From the NCBI RefSeq assembly GCF_013391635.1, contig NZ_JACAWU010000002.1, positions 1 through 64,000 on the forward strand: DNA of 64,000 bases. The letters run 5' to 3'. The position numbers and the translations under genes were made by a program. Shown here piece after piece: positions 26,436 to 35,428 of this stretch. A model generated the notes under the pieces. It saw only the letters and a program-made list of their open reading frames with translations. It was not told the DNA's origin and did not search any database. Numbering within the stretch: position 1 is the first letter of the stretch; the number at the start of each line of letters is the position of its first letter. The stretch comes from Natronomonas gomsonensis (GTDB lineage: Archaea > Halobacteriota > Halobacteria > Halobacteriales > Haloarculaceae).

Positions 26436-27077
26436 TCACGATTCCGGGAGTTTCGCGTTGACGACGCCCCCGTCTTCCAATCGAACGACACCGTCGAAGA
26501 GCCGACACAGTCGTTCGTAGACCGCGTCCTCGTGGGCGAGTGAGTTGAGGGTAAACAGCCCGATTGCGTCCTGTTCTTCGATGCGAGCAGTCACGACATC
26601 GAGAAACCGTGCCGTGCGCTCGGCGCCGCTGTACATCAACAGCGTCGAGACGGAGTCGAAGAGGACGCGCTCGCCACCCGAATTGCCGTCCGGACTCCCG
26701 GCGAGTACGTCGGTCAGTTCCATTCCGACACCGGTGAGGTCGTCGGGCGAAGCCGCATACCGAACCGAGGGTGAGTCGAGTCGTAGTTCGCCTCCCTGCT
26801 TCGTCACGCAGTCGATAACGCCGACCGGTCCGTCAAAGAAGTCAGCGTGGTCGCGTCGAATCGTAAGTGCGGACTCGCGGTTCGTGACGATAATCGGTCT
26901 GTCCTCGGGCCCAGCGGCGAGTAACTCCATTCCGAACTGCCGTGTGCCCGCCATCGGCGGCCCGACGACGAGGAGGTTCGTTCCGGCCGGTACGGTCCGG
27001 TTGTCGAGTTCCTCGCCGAGGTCGTAGGCCGTTTCGGAGGCCGCTCCGACCCACTCGAACCCACCGTTCCCTTTCAT
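26436..27077 (-). CDS. RecA-fold ATPase-like protein (KaiC/HTR-like) without a full P-loop
   Basis: A 213-residue protein with the RecA/KaiC-like strand-helix order: NLLVVGPPMAGTRQFGMELL in the P-loop position, ERVLFDSVSTLLMYSGAERT in the Walker B position, and a C-terminal strand EDGGVVNAKL. The P-loop lacks the usual GK[S/T] (TRQ instead), so ATP hydrolysis is doubtful. Haloarchaea carry many such proteins near sensory genes; no partner is obvious here. Confidence 0.72.
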   Translation of the reverse strand: MKGNGGFEWVGAASETAYDLGEELDNRTVPAGTNLLVVGPPMAGTRQFGMELLAAGPEDRPIIVTNRESALTIRRDHADFFDGPVGVIDCVTKQGGELRLDSPSVRYAASPDDLTGVGMELTDVLAGSPDGNSGGERVLFDSVSTLLMYSGAERTARFLDVVTARIEEQDAIGLFTLNSLAHEDAVYERLCRLFDGVVRLEDGGVVNAKLPES

Positions 27078-27129
27078 GGGTGACTCGATTGGTCTCGTTC
27101 GAATAGTCGTACCGCCGGATACAAACGGC

Positions 27130-27963
27130 CTATAATACGACGGTCGCTCTGCCCAGCACGAACGCGACGGCCGCGGCGAACATCCCGACTTTCAGGAGCG
27201 TCTGCCCACGGGTCGGGTCGCCGAAACTTCGGTACGCGCCGGCGAGCAGGAGCCCGACTGCGGGAACGAGTGCGAGCAGGTACACGACGCCGAAGGTCCG
27301 AAGCACGTAGGGCAACGGACTGGCGACGACTGCGACGACGACGAACAGCGCCGCGACGAACAGCGCCCGCCGTTCGCCGATTGCGATTGGGAGGGTGTTC
27401 AGTCCCTCTTCGCGGTCGCCGGCGATGTCCTCGACGTCCTTGACGATTTCCCGGGCGACGGTCGCGGACGCGGCCAACCCGAACAGCACCCCCACCGTCG
27501 AAAGGTCACCACCGACTGCCGCTCCGCCGTAGACGAACGTGCTGCCCGTCAGCAGTCCCACGACGAGGTTTCCCACACCCGGAAGCCCCTTGAACAGTTT
27601 CGTGTACGCGATGAGCGCAGCGAGGTCCGCGACGGCGATGGCGATGGCCAGCGGCGGAAGCAACAGCGTGATTCCCGAGGCGACTCCGAACAGGACGAGA
27701 CTGTAGCCGAGGGCAGCACGTGCGCCGACGGCACCGCGCGGAATCGGTCGGTCCGGCTGGTTTATCGCGTCGATTTCGCGGTCGAAGTAGTCGTTGATGG
27801 CGTTGCCGGCGCCCGTGGCGAGCACGGTCGCCGTAATCGCAATCGCCATCGGCGCGGCGCTGTCGAGGCCGCCCGCGACGAACGCACCGATGAACGTCAA
27901 GGCCCCCGCGGCAACCGCATTGCCCGGCCGGAGCAACTCGATGTACCCGCGTGCCGTTCCCAT
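27130..27963 (-). CDS. Digeranylgeranylglyceryl phosphate synthase (UbiA family)
   Basis: Second prenyltransferase of archaeal ether-lipid synthesis, adding geranylgeranyl to GGGP. The 277-residue UbiA protein has the Asp-rich motifs NAINDYFDREIDAINQPDRP and DVEDIAGDREEGLNTLP and about eight helices. The start is at 27963 (MGTARGYIELLRPGN); the extra upstream residues are not family-like. The tRNA-Arg gene follows downstream on the other strand. Confidence 0.88.
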   Translation of the reverse strand: MGTARGYIELLRPGNAVAAGALTFIGAFVAGGLDSAAPMAIAITATVLATGAGNAINDYFDREIDAINQPDRPIPRGAVGARAALGYSLVLFGVASGITLLLPPLAIAIAVADLAALIAYTKLFKGLPGVGNLVVGLLTGSTFVYGGAAVGGDLSTVGVLFGLAASATVAREIVKDVEDIAGDREEGLNTLPIAIGERRALFVAALFVVVAVVASPLPYVLRTFGVVYLLALVPAVGLLLAGAYRSFGDPTRGQTLLKVGMFAAAVAFVLGRATVVL

Positions 27964-28080
27964 GGGGCCACCTCCAGCGGCCCCGGCATAAGGAACGCGG
28001 AACCGACTGGCTTGTCGTCCCAACCCATCCGTCGACAAAATGGACAGCGTTAAAACACCGAGGGCGTTACGTGGTTTCGA

Positions 28081-28155
28081 GGGCGCTTAGCTCAGTCTGG
28101 ACAGAGTACTTGGCTTCGGACCAAGCTGCCGCGGGTTCAAATCCTGCAGCGCCCA
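28081..28155 (+). tRNA. tRNA-Arg (anticodon TCG)
   Basis: Cloverleaf: acceptor GGGCGCT/AGCGCCC, anticodon arm CTTGG-CTTCGGA-CCAAG with anticodon TCG, T arm GCGGG-TTCAAAT-CCTGC, discriminator A. CCA is not encoded. Reads CGA and probably CGG codons. No intron. Confidence 0.95.
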
Positions 28156-28201
28156 TGTTTTCACGACGACCGAACCCGAAGCGATATGTTCGGGGACCGT
28201 T

Positions 28202-28216
28202 CCGAAATTATTTCCG
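28202..28216. promoter_or_regulatory. Near-palindromic regulatory site upstream of the small membrane protein genes
   Basis: CCGAAATTATTTCCG, followed by CAACTTCCC, centred about 89 bp before the GTG at 28298. One of six similar sites in 28.2-35.6 kb. Being upstream of the promoter region, it could be an activator site. Confidence 0.6.
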
Positions 28217-28297
28217 CAACTTCCCATTCGGGGGCCGGAACGGCCAATAATGTCCCGCAGGCCCCCGTTTTAGTCCGTTCGAATCGTACGATATAGT

Positions 28298-28510
28298 GTG
28301 AACCGACCGATGTCACAGATACGCGTACGTAAGTCGTTCGACCCGTCGCTGTTCGTCGCCGGCGCGGTGGTGGCTCTCGCGAGTCTCGCCGTGGCGGCGT
28401 GGATGCTCAGACTCGGCGATATCGTCACGGCGGTTGGACTCGGATTGCTCGTCGTGTCCGGTCTGTTGCTGGCGGGAATCGGTCTCTCGTCCGAGCCAAC
28501 AGCACACTGA
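28298..28510 (+). CDS. Small two-helix membrane protein near bd oxidase
   Basis: A 70-residue protein (GTG start 28298; an alternative ATG lies at 28310). It has two hydrophobic helices, SLFVAGAVVALASLAVAAWM and VTAVGLGLLVVSGLLLAGI. I do not recognise it. A TATA-like TTTTAG lies about 27 bp before the GTG. It and the next small protein converge on cydB and share the regulatory palindrome with the cyd and sulfide genes, so a role tied to the bd oxidase is plausible but unproven. Confidence 0.65.
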   Translation: MNRPMSQIRVRKSFDPSLFVAGAVVALASLAVAAWMLRLGDIVTAVGLGLLVVSGLLLAGIGLSSEPTAH

Positions 28511-28534
28511 CGGTCGTTTCGATACGAGGTTCCA

Positions 28535-28738
28535 GTGAGTGACGAATCCCCTGTAGACGTGGCGACGTGGATGCTCCTCCTGTCGGTAGTGGTAATCGCG
28601 TTTCTCGTCGGCGTCGGTCTGTTGCAACTGCTGACGACTGGAGATGTCGGTTCCTTCTTCCGGAACCTCGGTATCGGGCTGTTCTTGGCGCTGTTCAGCG
28701 TCGGGTTCTATCGGAAGTGGCACGAGACGGAAGTGTAG
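28535..28738 (+). CDS. Small two-helix membrane protein near bd oxidase
   Basis: A 67-residue protein with GTG start, helices WMLLLSVVVIAFLVGVGLLQ and LGIGLFLALFSVGFYRKW, and a short basic C-terminal end. Not recognised. It lies 24 bp after the previous gene and ends 3 bp before the convergent cydB stop, so the pair is one short transcript. Confidence 0.65.
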   Translation: MSDESPVDVATWMLLLSVVVIAFLVGVGLLQLLTTGDVGSFFRNLGIGLFLALFSVGFYRKWHETEV

Positions 28739-28741
28739 GAA

Positions 28742-29758
28742 TCACCCGTAGGACTCCCCCTCTTCGACTGGGCCACTGAAGGCCGAGTACAGGACGACGA
28801 AATAGCTCACGACCAGAGGCAGGAGTAGCGCTGCCCCGATCGACGAGAGGTTCAGCGGGAGTGTCGACACGATAGCGTCACCGACCCCGAGTCCGGTCGC
28901 GGGGTCGATCAACGGGAACAGCAGCGTCGCGACGAGCGCCACGAGGCCGTACACCTGGCCTGCAACGGCTGCGAAGGCGAGGTAGTGGCGCTCCGTCCGG
29001 CTGGCGGCGACGTATATCCCGGCTAACACGATGGTTGCGCCGAGCAGTCCTAGCGTCGGAAGGGAGAACAGGTCGACGTGCGCCGCGGAACGACTGCCGA
29101 CGACTAGCGCGGCAACGGCAACGAGGAGGTAGACAACCTGCGCGATGTGACCGAACGTCCGCGTTTCCAGACGGACGTCACCGCGTGTCTTCATTCCGAG
29201 GTAGGCCGCACCGTCGACGACGGTGAGTGAAACGACCGCCAGCCCGACGAGCAGGCTCGCAACCGACGCTACGCCCTCGACGCCGAACAGCCAGTTGCCG
29301 ACGAACACGCCGAGGAAGAAGGGCGAGCCGATGCTGCCGACGACGAACGCCTGTCCCCAGCGGCGTTGCCAGGCTTCGTCGTGGCGCTGTTCGTACATCT
29401 CCGGGGCGAGCCCGCGGAGTATGAGTGCACCGAGAATGGCGAACATGAGCAGGTAGTGACGACTGAAGAGCGTCGCGTACACCTCCGGAAAGACGGCGAA
29501 CAGCATACCACCGAAGACGACGAGCCACACTTCGTTGCCGTCCCAGAACGGGCCGATGGCCGTCAGCAACTGCTCGCGCTCGGCGTCGGTTCGCCGCGTC
29601 GCGAACAGTGCTCCCACGCCGAAATCGAACCCATCGAGAAACAGGAACGTCCCGAGCACGGCGAACACCAGCGCGAACCAGAGTTCGGGGAGCGGCAATC
29701 CGAGCAGTGGCCCGTCGGCGAGACTCAGCGGCACCGCCGCGGAAAGCGGATCAGTCAT
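28742..29758 (-). CDS. cydB: Cytochrome bd-type quinol oxidase subunit II
   Basis: The 338-residue partner of CydA in a high-affinity oxygen reductase. It has eight or nine helices with the family start ELWFALVFAVLGTFLFLDGFDFGVGAL, and WDGNEVWLVVFGG, the conserved Trp-Asp-Gly-Asn-Glu-Val-Trp motif. It overlaps cydA by 8 bp, so translation is coupled. The bd type resists sulfide, which fits the surrounding sulfide genes. Confidence 0.94.
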   Translation of the reverse strand: MTDPLSAAVPLSLADGPLLGLPLPELWFALVFAVLGTFLFLDGFDFGVGALFATRRTDAEREQLLTAIGPFWDGNEVWLVVFGGMLFAVFPEVYATLFSRHYLLMFAILGALILRGLAPEMYEQRHDEAWQRRWGQAFVVGSIGSPFFLGVFVGNWLFGVEGVASVASLLVGLAVVSLTVVDGAAYLGMKTRGDVRLETRTFGHIAQVVYLLVAVAALVVGSRSAAHVDLFSLPTLGLLGATIVLAGIYVAASRTERHYLAFAAVAGQVYGLVALVATLLFPLIDPATGLGVGDAIVSTLPLNLSSIGAALLLPLVVSYFVVLYSAFSGPVEEGESYG

Positions 29759-31151
29759 CGCCGGGCACTCCCTTCTCCGGGCCGCTCACGTCACGGTTCG
29801 GCGTCGCCGGCCGGGTCGGCGCTTGCTCGCGGATGAGACGAACGACGACGTACCAATAGAGGGTGAGCAACCCCGTATACACGCCGACGAAGCCGGCGAG
29901 CGTGATGAGCGCTTCCGTGCCGGTCAGCCCGGGAGAGACGCCAGCGTGGGTCTTCATCACCCCCTGGATGACCCACGGCTGGCGGCCCACCTCCGTTACG
30001 ATCCAGCCCAACTCGACCGTGAGGATTCCGAGGACGGACGACCCGACAAGCGCCTTCGCAAGTAGGTCGTCCTCGAAGAGCTCTCCGCGGAGCCATCGGT
30101 AGCCACCCCAGAACGCCAACAGGATGAACCAGAAGCCGAGGCCGACCATCGCTCGGAACGCCCAGAACACGATGGCGACAGGGGGATTCTCGGAATCGAA
30201 CTCGTTTAACCCCGTGATAGTGGCCCCGGGGTCGTCACCGCTCGCCAAGAGCGATGCGACGAAGGGAATCTCGACGACGAACAGCTCCTCGGCGTGGGGG
30301 TCGGTGATGTCCTCTATGCTCGTCGGAAACGCCAGGAGCTTGAGTCCGACCGAGGAGTCGGTTTCGTACTGTGCCTCCATGGCGGCGAACTTCTGTGGCT
30401 GCGTGTCGGCGACGTGACGGCCGTAGGCGTCGCCGTGAATCGCTTGAAACGGGGCTGTGACGAGCAACACCGCGAGACCGATTTTCATCGTTTTCCGCCA
30501 AAACTCCGTGTCACGGTTCGTCCAGACGTAGTACGCCGCAACGCCCGTCATGAACAGCGCGACGGACAGTACCGCCGCGTTCTGCATGTGGACGTACATC
30601 CACGGGAACCGCGGGTTGGCGTACGCAGCGATAGGGTCGACAAGCGCGATAATCGGCTGTCCGCTCTCGGTTGCAACCTCGTAGCCGCGCGGCGTTTGCA
30701 TCCACGAATTGGCGATGAGAATCCAGACGGCCGACAGCCACGTACCGAGGCCCACGAAGACACTCGATATCATATAGAGGCGGTCGGTGACTCGCTCTCG
30801 ACCGAACACGAAGATACCGAGGAACGTCGCCTCGAGCATGAACGCCATCATACCTTCCATGGCGAGTGGCCCGCCGAACAGCTCACCCGCCGCCGTCGAG
30901 AAGGCCGCGAAGTTCGTTCCGAACTCGAACTCCAAGACGATTCCCGTCACCGTACCGACGACGAACGAGATGGCGAATATCTTCGTCCAGAAGGCGCGGA
31001 GTTGTTCGTACACCTGCTCTTCGGTCCGTATCTCTTTCCACGTGAAGTAGATGAGAAAGGGCGCAAGGCCCATGCTCATCACCGGGAAAATAATGTGGAC
31101 TATCGTCGTCAGCGCGAATTGAAGTCTGCTGGCGATGACTGGGTCGATCAT
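29751..31151 (-). CDS. cydA: Cytochrome bd-type quinol oxidase subunit I
   Basis: The 466-residue heme-bearing subunit. It starts MIDPVIASRLQFALTTIVHI, with His19 the expected axial heme ligand; further it has ARFWTK-like RAFWTKIFAISFVVGTVTG, NPRFPWMYVHMQNAAVLS with the second ligand His, and GRQPWVIQGVMKTHAG. The Q-loop is short, as in the non-enteric class. I use the ATG at 31151; the GTG-led extension is not family-like. It lies 86 bp after the peroxiredoxin gene on the same strand. Confidence 0.94.
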   Translation of the reverse strand: MIDPVIASRLQFALTTIVHIIFPVMSMGLAPFLIYFTWKEIRTEEQVYEQLRAFWTKIFAISFVVGTVTGIVLEFEFGTNFAAFSTAAGELFGGPLAMEGMMAFMLEATFLGIFVFGRERVTDRLYMISSVFVGLGTWLSAVWILIANSWMQTPRGYEVATESGQPIIALVDPIAAYANPRFPWMYVHMQNAAVLSVALFMTGVAAYYVWTNRDTEFWRKTMKIGLAVLLVTAPFQAIHGDAYGRHVADTQPQKFAAMEAQYETDSSVGLKLLAFPTSIEDITDPHAEELFVVEIPFVASLLASGDDPGATITGLNEFDSENPPVAIVFWAFRAMVGLGFWFILLAFWGGYRWLRGELFEDDLLAKALVGSSVLGILTVELGWIVTEVGRQPWVIQGVMKTHAGVSPGLTGTEALITLAGFVGVYTGLLTLYWYVVVRLIREQAPTRPATPNRDVSGPEKGVPGDD

Positions 31152-31237
31152 GCTCGTGTTCTTGTTGAAGGAGTGTCTGTTTCGGCGGCTACCGCCGCGA
31201 ACGAACCCTAAGGGGATGCTGACAGCCCAGCGCTCGA

Positions 31238-31927
31238 TTACTGCTCGCGGGTGACGAACCACCAGTCGTAGTATTCGGTACCGTCGTCGGCTTCGGCCTC
31301 CGCTTTCCGGGCCGCCGCGTCGGCTTCGGTACTCGGCGGCGACAGGAGCACTCGGTCGCTGAACGTCTCGTTGTTCGGCCAGTCAGCAGGCACGGCGACG
31401 CCGTGTGCGTCGCTCTTCTGGAGTGCACGCAGCGACCGCAGAATCTCGTCGATGTTGCGTCCGATTTCCATCGGGTAGGTCAGAATCAGCCGAACAGTCC
31501 CTTCGGGGTCAACGATGAAGACGCTGCGGACGGTCGCCGTTCCCGCCCCGGGGTGGAGCATTCCTAGGCGCTTGGCGACGGACCCCTGGTCGTCGGCGAT
31601 TATCGGGAACCCGATGTCGACATCGAGGTTCTCGTCGATCCACTCGGTCCACTTGATGTGGGAGTGAACACGGTCGACCGACAGCCCGACCAGTTCGGCC
31701 TGCTGACTCTCGAACTCCTCACGGCGCTGCTCGAAGGCAACGAACTCCGAGGTACAGACGGGGGTGAAGTCCCCGGGGTGACTGAACAGCACGAGCCACG
31801 ACCCCTCGTAGTCGTCCGGAAGGGAGCGTTCGCCCATGCTCGTCTCGACGGTTAGTTCGGGGAACTGGTCGCCGATTCCGGGGGTCTCGACGGTCGGTTC
31901 GGCCGCGGAACCCATTGGTTTCGTCAT
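31238..31927 (-). CDS. 1-Cys peroxiredoxin (Prx6-like)
   Basis: Reduces peroxides, and in sulfur-oxidising contexts may handle persulfide. The 229-residue protein carries the active motif [14 protein letters not shown] with peroxidatic Cys58, which is the only cysteine in the protein, and the catalytic Arg lies in [10 protein letters not shown]. The long C-terminal extension is typical of the Prx6 branch. It leads the prx-cydA-cydB unit and is preceded by two copies of the regulatory near-palindrome. Confidence 0.92.
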   Translation of the reverse strand: MTKPMGSAAEPTVETPGIGDQFPELTVETSMGERSLPDDYEGSWLVLFSHPGDFTPVCTSEFVAFEQRREEFESQQAELVGLSVDRVHSHIKWTEWIDENLDVDIGFPIIADDQGSVAKRLGMLHPGAGTATVRSVFIVDPEGTVRLILTYPMEIGRNIDEILRSLRALQKSDAHGVAVPADWPNNETFSDRVLLSPPSTEADAAARKAEAEADDGTEYYDWWFVTREQ

Positions 31928-31973
31928 TACATCTCGTAGTTGGGTACCGAGACATTAAGTTGGTCTTCTAAAA

Positions 31974-31987
31974 ACTATTATTTCTGT
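31974..31987. promoter_or_regulatory. Near-palindromic regulatory site, proximal copy upstream of peroxiredoxin
   Basis: AACTATTATTTCTG-type sequence, a weaker match of the CCGAAATwATTTCGG near-palindrome, centred about 53 bp upstream of the prx start at 31927. A TATA-like TTAATG (minus strand) lies nearer to the start. Confidence 0.4.
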
Positions 31988-32012
31988 TTCGAATTGCTTA
32001 CTCCGAATGTAG

Positions 32013-32028
32013 AAAACATTATTTCCGA
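32013..32028. promoter_or_regulatory. Near-palindromic regulatory site, distal copy upstream of peroxiredoxin
   Basis: AAAACATTATTTCCGA matches the ATTATTTCCG half seen at 28202. It is centred about 93 bp upstream of the prx start and 40 bp from the proximal copy. Confidence 0.5.
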
Positions 32029-32105
32029 TACCGGGGTGTCAGTTCGGGTCTATCGGGGTCGCGTCCGTCCCGACGCAGCGAACCGCGATGGCGAGCGCGA
32101 GGCCG

Positions 32106-32942
32106 TCAGTCGGACTCCTCGAACGAGACGCTCCCGAGTCCGCGAGCGGCGTTGACCAACCGCCCGAGCGCCCGCCGGACGTCGGCGTCGAACAACGCTC
32201 CGATGAGGCCGAAGAACCCGACCGGCTTCGGGTCCTCCTGTGCGAGGCCGTCGACGGTTGCGTCTAAGGCGTCGGTGACCTTTGGGTCGCCAAGCGTCTC
32301 CACGAGCGCGATCATGTTCCCCGCGTTTCGGCCGAGTTCGTACATCTCGACTTCGTTTTCGGCGTGGGCGTCCGCAAAGCCCGCCGCGGCCATCCGGAGG
32401 TCCCGGATGACGTTCCGGTTGTCCTGGGCCGCGTGACGCAACTCCGGTACGAGGTCCATCGCGGTGGCGTGGGCCGCATCGAGCAACTCGAGCAGTTCCG
32501 CGAGGGTGTCGGCGTTGTCCCCCAACCGTTCGAGCAACACGAGCGTCTCTTCGCTCTCCAGTGCGAACCGAAGCCGTTCGATCACCTCGCGGTTTTCCTG
32601 GATGGCGACCCGCAACTCCGGGACGAGGTCGTCCGAGAGGTCTTTTGCCGCTACCAGCACGTCGAGCAGTTCGACGAGCGTATCGGCCTCCTCGCCGACT
32701 TTCCCGAGGAGAACTAGCGTCTCCTCGCGCTCGAAGGCCAACCGAAGCTCCCGAATCGGCTCGCGGTTCTCGCGGGCCGCCTCCCGAAGTTCCGGCGCGA
32801 GACTCTCGGCGAGTTCCTCCGTCGTCGCGAGCATCCGGAGCAGTTCCGCGAGCTCTTCGTCGTTTTCCTCGATGGCACGCGCCAGCTCCGTCTCGTCGTC
32901 GAACGGACCGTCCGTCTCGATGGATTGGTGTTCGCTCGCCAT
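32106..32942 (-). CDS. DUF1641 protein with internal helical repeats
   Basis: A 278-residue acidic helical protein. Residues 30-170 contain about three units, each with ETLVLLERLGDNADTLAELL-like and VPELRHAAQDNRNVIRDLRM-like halves. The C-terminus GLIGALFDADVRRALGRL is the DUF1641 signature. DUF1641 genes commonly pair with sulfide:quinone oxidoreductase, and here the gene follows sqr by 2 bp. Function not known; a partner or scaffold for SQR is an inference. Confidence 0.88.
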   Translation of the reverse strand: MASEHQSIETDGPFDDETELARAIEENDEELAELLRMLATTEELAESLAPELREAARENREPIRELRLAFEREETLVLLGKVGEEADTLVELLDVLVAAKDLSDDLVPELRVAIQENREVIERLRFALESEETLVLLERLGDNADTLAELLELLDAAHATAMDLVPELRHAAQDNRNVIRDLRMAAAGFADAHAENEVEMYELGRNAGNMIALVETLGDPKVTDALDATVDGLAQEDPKPVGFFGLIGALFDADVRRALGRLVNAARGLGSVSFEESD

Positions 32943-32944
32943 AG

Positions 32945-34129
32945 TTACGGGAGTGGGTCGTAGCCGCGCAGCCAGCCGTTCCAGTAGAAGCTAGGAAGGA
33001 TGTTGATGTCCATAATCCAGTTCATCCGGCTCTCGACGGGCGCGGAGATACTGTCCTCGTAGTCGAACTCCGCAACCATCGCCTTCCCTTTCTCCGTCAA
33101 CAGCGGACAGGCGGCATAGCCTTCGTATTCGGCGGTCATCCGGCGGCCGTCCATGTGTGCGGTGAGGTTGTCGAGGACGACGTGGGCTTGCTTGCGCGCC
33201 GCTGCCGCCGTCTTGGCGTTCGGCGTGCTGCAGCCGTCGCCGAGTCCGAACACGTCGTCGTACTCGGTGTGCTGGAGCGTGTGCTCGTCGACGCTGACGT
33301 ACTCACCGTCGTTTTCGATGTCGCCCTCGGTCAGCGGCGAGTTATCGGTAAGCGCCGGTTGGCCGTATTGCGGTGGGACGGGCGCATAGAGGTCGTACTC
33401 CTGGGTGTCGCCCGAGTCAGAGTGGATGACCTGTTCTTCGTAATCCACCTCCTCGACAGTGAAGTTCAGATTGGCTTCGATGTCCCGGCCGGCCCAGATT
33501 TCTTCGAGCTTCTCCCGATAGGGCGAGACGCCGAAGACGGTGTCGCTCCCTTTGGTCATCACGACCTCGACGTCGTCGCGGATGCCCTGCCGCCGGAAGT
33601 AATCCTCGGCGAGCATCGTCATCTTCAGCGGTGCTCCACCGCATTTGATCGACGTGTCGGGGACGGAGACGACGAACGTGCCGCCGTCGAAGTCCTCGAG
33701 TGCCTCTCGCAGTTCCATCGCGGCCTCGAAGTGATAGAACGGGTAGACGGCGTCGGTCTCCTCCCACCCCTCTATCATCCCCGGCGTCGCCTCGGGAGCG
33801 AGTCGGTGGCCCAGCGCGACGACGAGATAGTCGTACGACAGTTCGCCATCGCCGAGGGAGACAGTCTTCTCGTCGGGGTCGACGCCCGTGACCTCGTCGT
33901 GGACGAACTCGACACCGTCCCGGAGAAGCCCGCGTACGTCGCGGAACTGGTCTTCGGGCTCCATGTACCCGAACGGCAACAGGTAAAACGAGGGTTGATA
34001 CGCGTGTTCTGTACTCTTGTCGACGACAGTGATTTCGGCGTCGGCGCGACTCAACCGGCGGCGAAGCATGTTTGCGCTCATCGTGCCGCCGACACCGGCA
34101 CCGAGCACGACTATGTGGTCCATAGACAT
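32945..34129 (-). CDS. sqr: Sulfide:quinone oxidoreductase
   Basis: A 394-residue FAD flavoprotein, oxidising sulfide to (per)sulfide and reducing quinone at the membrane. The N-terminal dinucleotide fold is DHIVVLGAGVGGTMSANML, with the second FAD motif GLGDGCSTPNAK. Candidate catalytic cysteines lie in SIKCGGAPLK and GYAACPLLTEKGKA. The C-terminal amphipathic region NWIMDINILPSFYWNGWL fits membrane contact. Its start lies 80-100 bp from the site at 34209, and the DUF1641 gene follows after 2 bp. Confidence 0.9.
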   Translation of the reverse strand: MSMDHIVVLGAGVGGTMSANMLRRRLSRADAEITVVDKSTEHAYQPSFYLLPFGYMEPEDQFRDVRGLLRDGVEFVHDEVTGVDPDEKTVSLGDGELSYDYLVVALGHRLAPEATPGMIEGWEETDAVYPFYHFEAAMELREALEDFDGGTFVVSVPDTSIKCGGAPLKMTMLAEDYFRRQGIRDDVEVVMTKGSDTVFGVSPYREKLEEIWAGRDIEANLNFTVEEVDYEEQVIHSDSGDTQEYDLYAPVPPQYGQPALTDNSPLTEGDIENDGEYVSVDEHTLQHTEYDDVFGLGDGCSTPNAKTAAAARKQAHVVLDNLTAHMDGRRMTAEYEGYAACPLLTEKGKAMVAEFDYEDSISAPVESRMNWIMDINILPSFYWNGWLRGYDPLP

Positions 34130-34208
34130 CCGGTGTTGGACGGTGTTACACCTGAACGCTGAGGTAGCTGAGACAATGTCAGTGACTTCGGGGAGCTATC
34201 GAACTTGC

Positions 34209-34223
34209 AGAAATAATTTCGGA
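34209..34223. promoter_or_regulatory. Near-palindromic regulatory site upstream of sqr
   Basis: AGAAATAATTTCGGAAACCC begins here; its AAATAATTTCGG core is identical to the site at 35551. It is centred about 86 bp upstream of the sqr start at 34129. Confidence 0.55.
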
Positions 34224-34342
34224 AACCCGTTCGCCGTCGGTGCCTCATCGTGACAGAAAATGCAGTATCGACTCGAAGCAGTGGCTCACCGCCTACACAT
34301 CCGACCGATGCGTTCGACGTTGGCCAAAACGTGTCCCCGTCG

Positions 34343-35428
34343 CTACTCCTTTGAGTCGCACGTCTCTATCGGGACGTCGACGAGGTTCCCCCACTCGGTC
34401 CAGGAGCCGTCGTAGTTCGCGACGTTCGGGTAGCCGAGCAGTTCCGAGAGCGCAAACCAGACCAGCGCCGAGCGCTCGCCGACGTTGCAGTAGACGATGA
34501 TTTCGTCTTCTTCGCTGACGTCGGCTTCGGCAAACGGCGCCTCGAGCGCCCGGGGGTGTTCGAACCGCCCACACTCTCGGACGACGGAGGTCCACTCGAC
34601 GTTTATGGTCCGTGGGATGTGCCCACTCGCGCGTGCGGGGGCGTCGGCCTCCCCGCAGTACTCTTCGCGCGAGCGAACGTCGACGATGTCGATGTCCTCC
34701 GAGAGAGCGTTCTGAACGTCCTGCCGGTACGCTCGGATGTGGTCGTTCGGTGTCTGAGCCTCGTAGTCCACGGCTGTCACCGGCGGCGCTACATCCGTCG
34801 TCGGGAACTCGTTCTCGGTCCAGTAGTGTTTGCCCCCGTTGAGCAGGCGAACGTCACGGTGGCGGTAGTACTTGAGCGTCCAGTAGACGAACGCTGCGAA
34901 CTCGTTGTACCCGTCGCTGTACAGGACGACGGTGCTGTTCGGCGTGATTCCGCGCTCGCCCAGTATCGTTTCGAGTCGGTCGGCGCTCGGAATCGTCCGC
35001 GTACCGGAATCCAAGAAGTCCTCCCGCGGGTCCAACTCGACTGCGCCCGGGATGTGGCGGTCGTCGTACTCCGTCGATATCTCCACGAGCCGGAGGTCGG
35101 AATCGTCGGTTTTGAACTCCGCTAGCCACTCGTGGGCACTGTCGGGTTTGACCAGCACCTGCTCCGGATAGCCGGTCCGGTTTCCACCGAGCGACCGGAA
35201 ACTGATACTGTAACAGGTCTGTCGACCGTCATGTAACGCCGGTGCTGCCTCGATGAGGCCCGCGTCCTCCAATTTGGTGAGGCCGTACCGTGCCGTTCGG
35301 GAACAGAGGAGAGTTTCTTCCGTAATCTGCTTCAGCGTCATCGACCCCTCCCGAGACAGCGTTTTGTAAATGAATTTTGAACTCGGCGGGAGGTCCCTCA
35401 GGACCTCCTCGATGTCTGAAGTTTGCAT
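34343..35428 (-). CDS. HTH-rhodanese fusion: winged-helix domain plus tandem rhodanese
   Basis: A 361-residue protein. Residues 1-75 form a winged helix-turn-helix (LPPSSKFIYKTLSREGSMTL, LCSRTARYGLTKLEDAGLIE). Two rhodanese domains follow; the first has VVLYSDGYNEFAAF, where Ser replaces the catalytic Cys, and the second has VYCNVGERSALVWF with Cys in place. It could sense persulfide through the rhodanese and regulate the surrounding genes. The N-terminus is at 35428; the upstream extension is not conserved-looking. The rhodanese function itself is sulfur transfer. Confidence 0.87.
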   Translation of the reverse strand: MQTSDIEEVLRDLPPSSKFIYKTLSREGSMTLKQITEETLLCSRTARYGLTKLEDAGLIEAAPALHDGRQTCYSISFRSLGGNRTGYPEQVLVKPDSAHEWLAEFKTDDSDLRLVEISTEYDDRHIPGAVELDPREDFLDSGTRTIPSADRLETILGERGITPNSTVVLYSDGYNEFAAFVYWTLKYYRHRDVRLLNGGKHYWTENEFPTTDVAPPVTAVDYEAQTPNDHIRAYRQDVQNALSEDIDIVDVRSREEYCGEADAPARASGHIPRTINVEWTSVVRECGRFEHPRALEAPFAEADVSEEDEIIVYCNVGERSALVWFALSELLGYPNVANYDGSWTEWGNLVDVPIETCDSKE

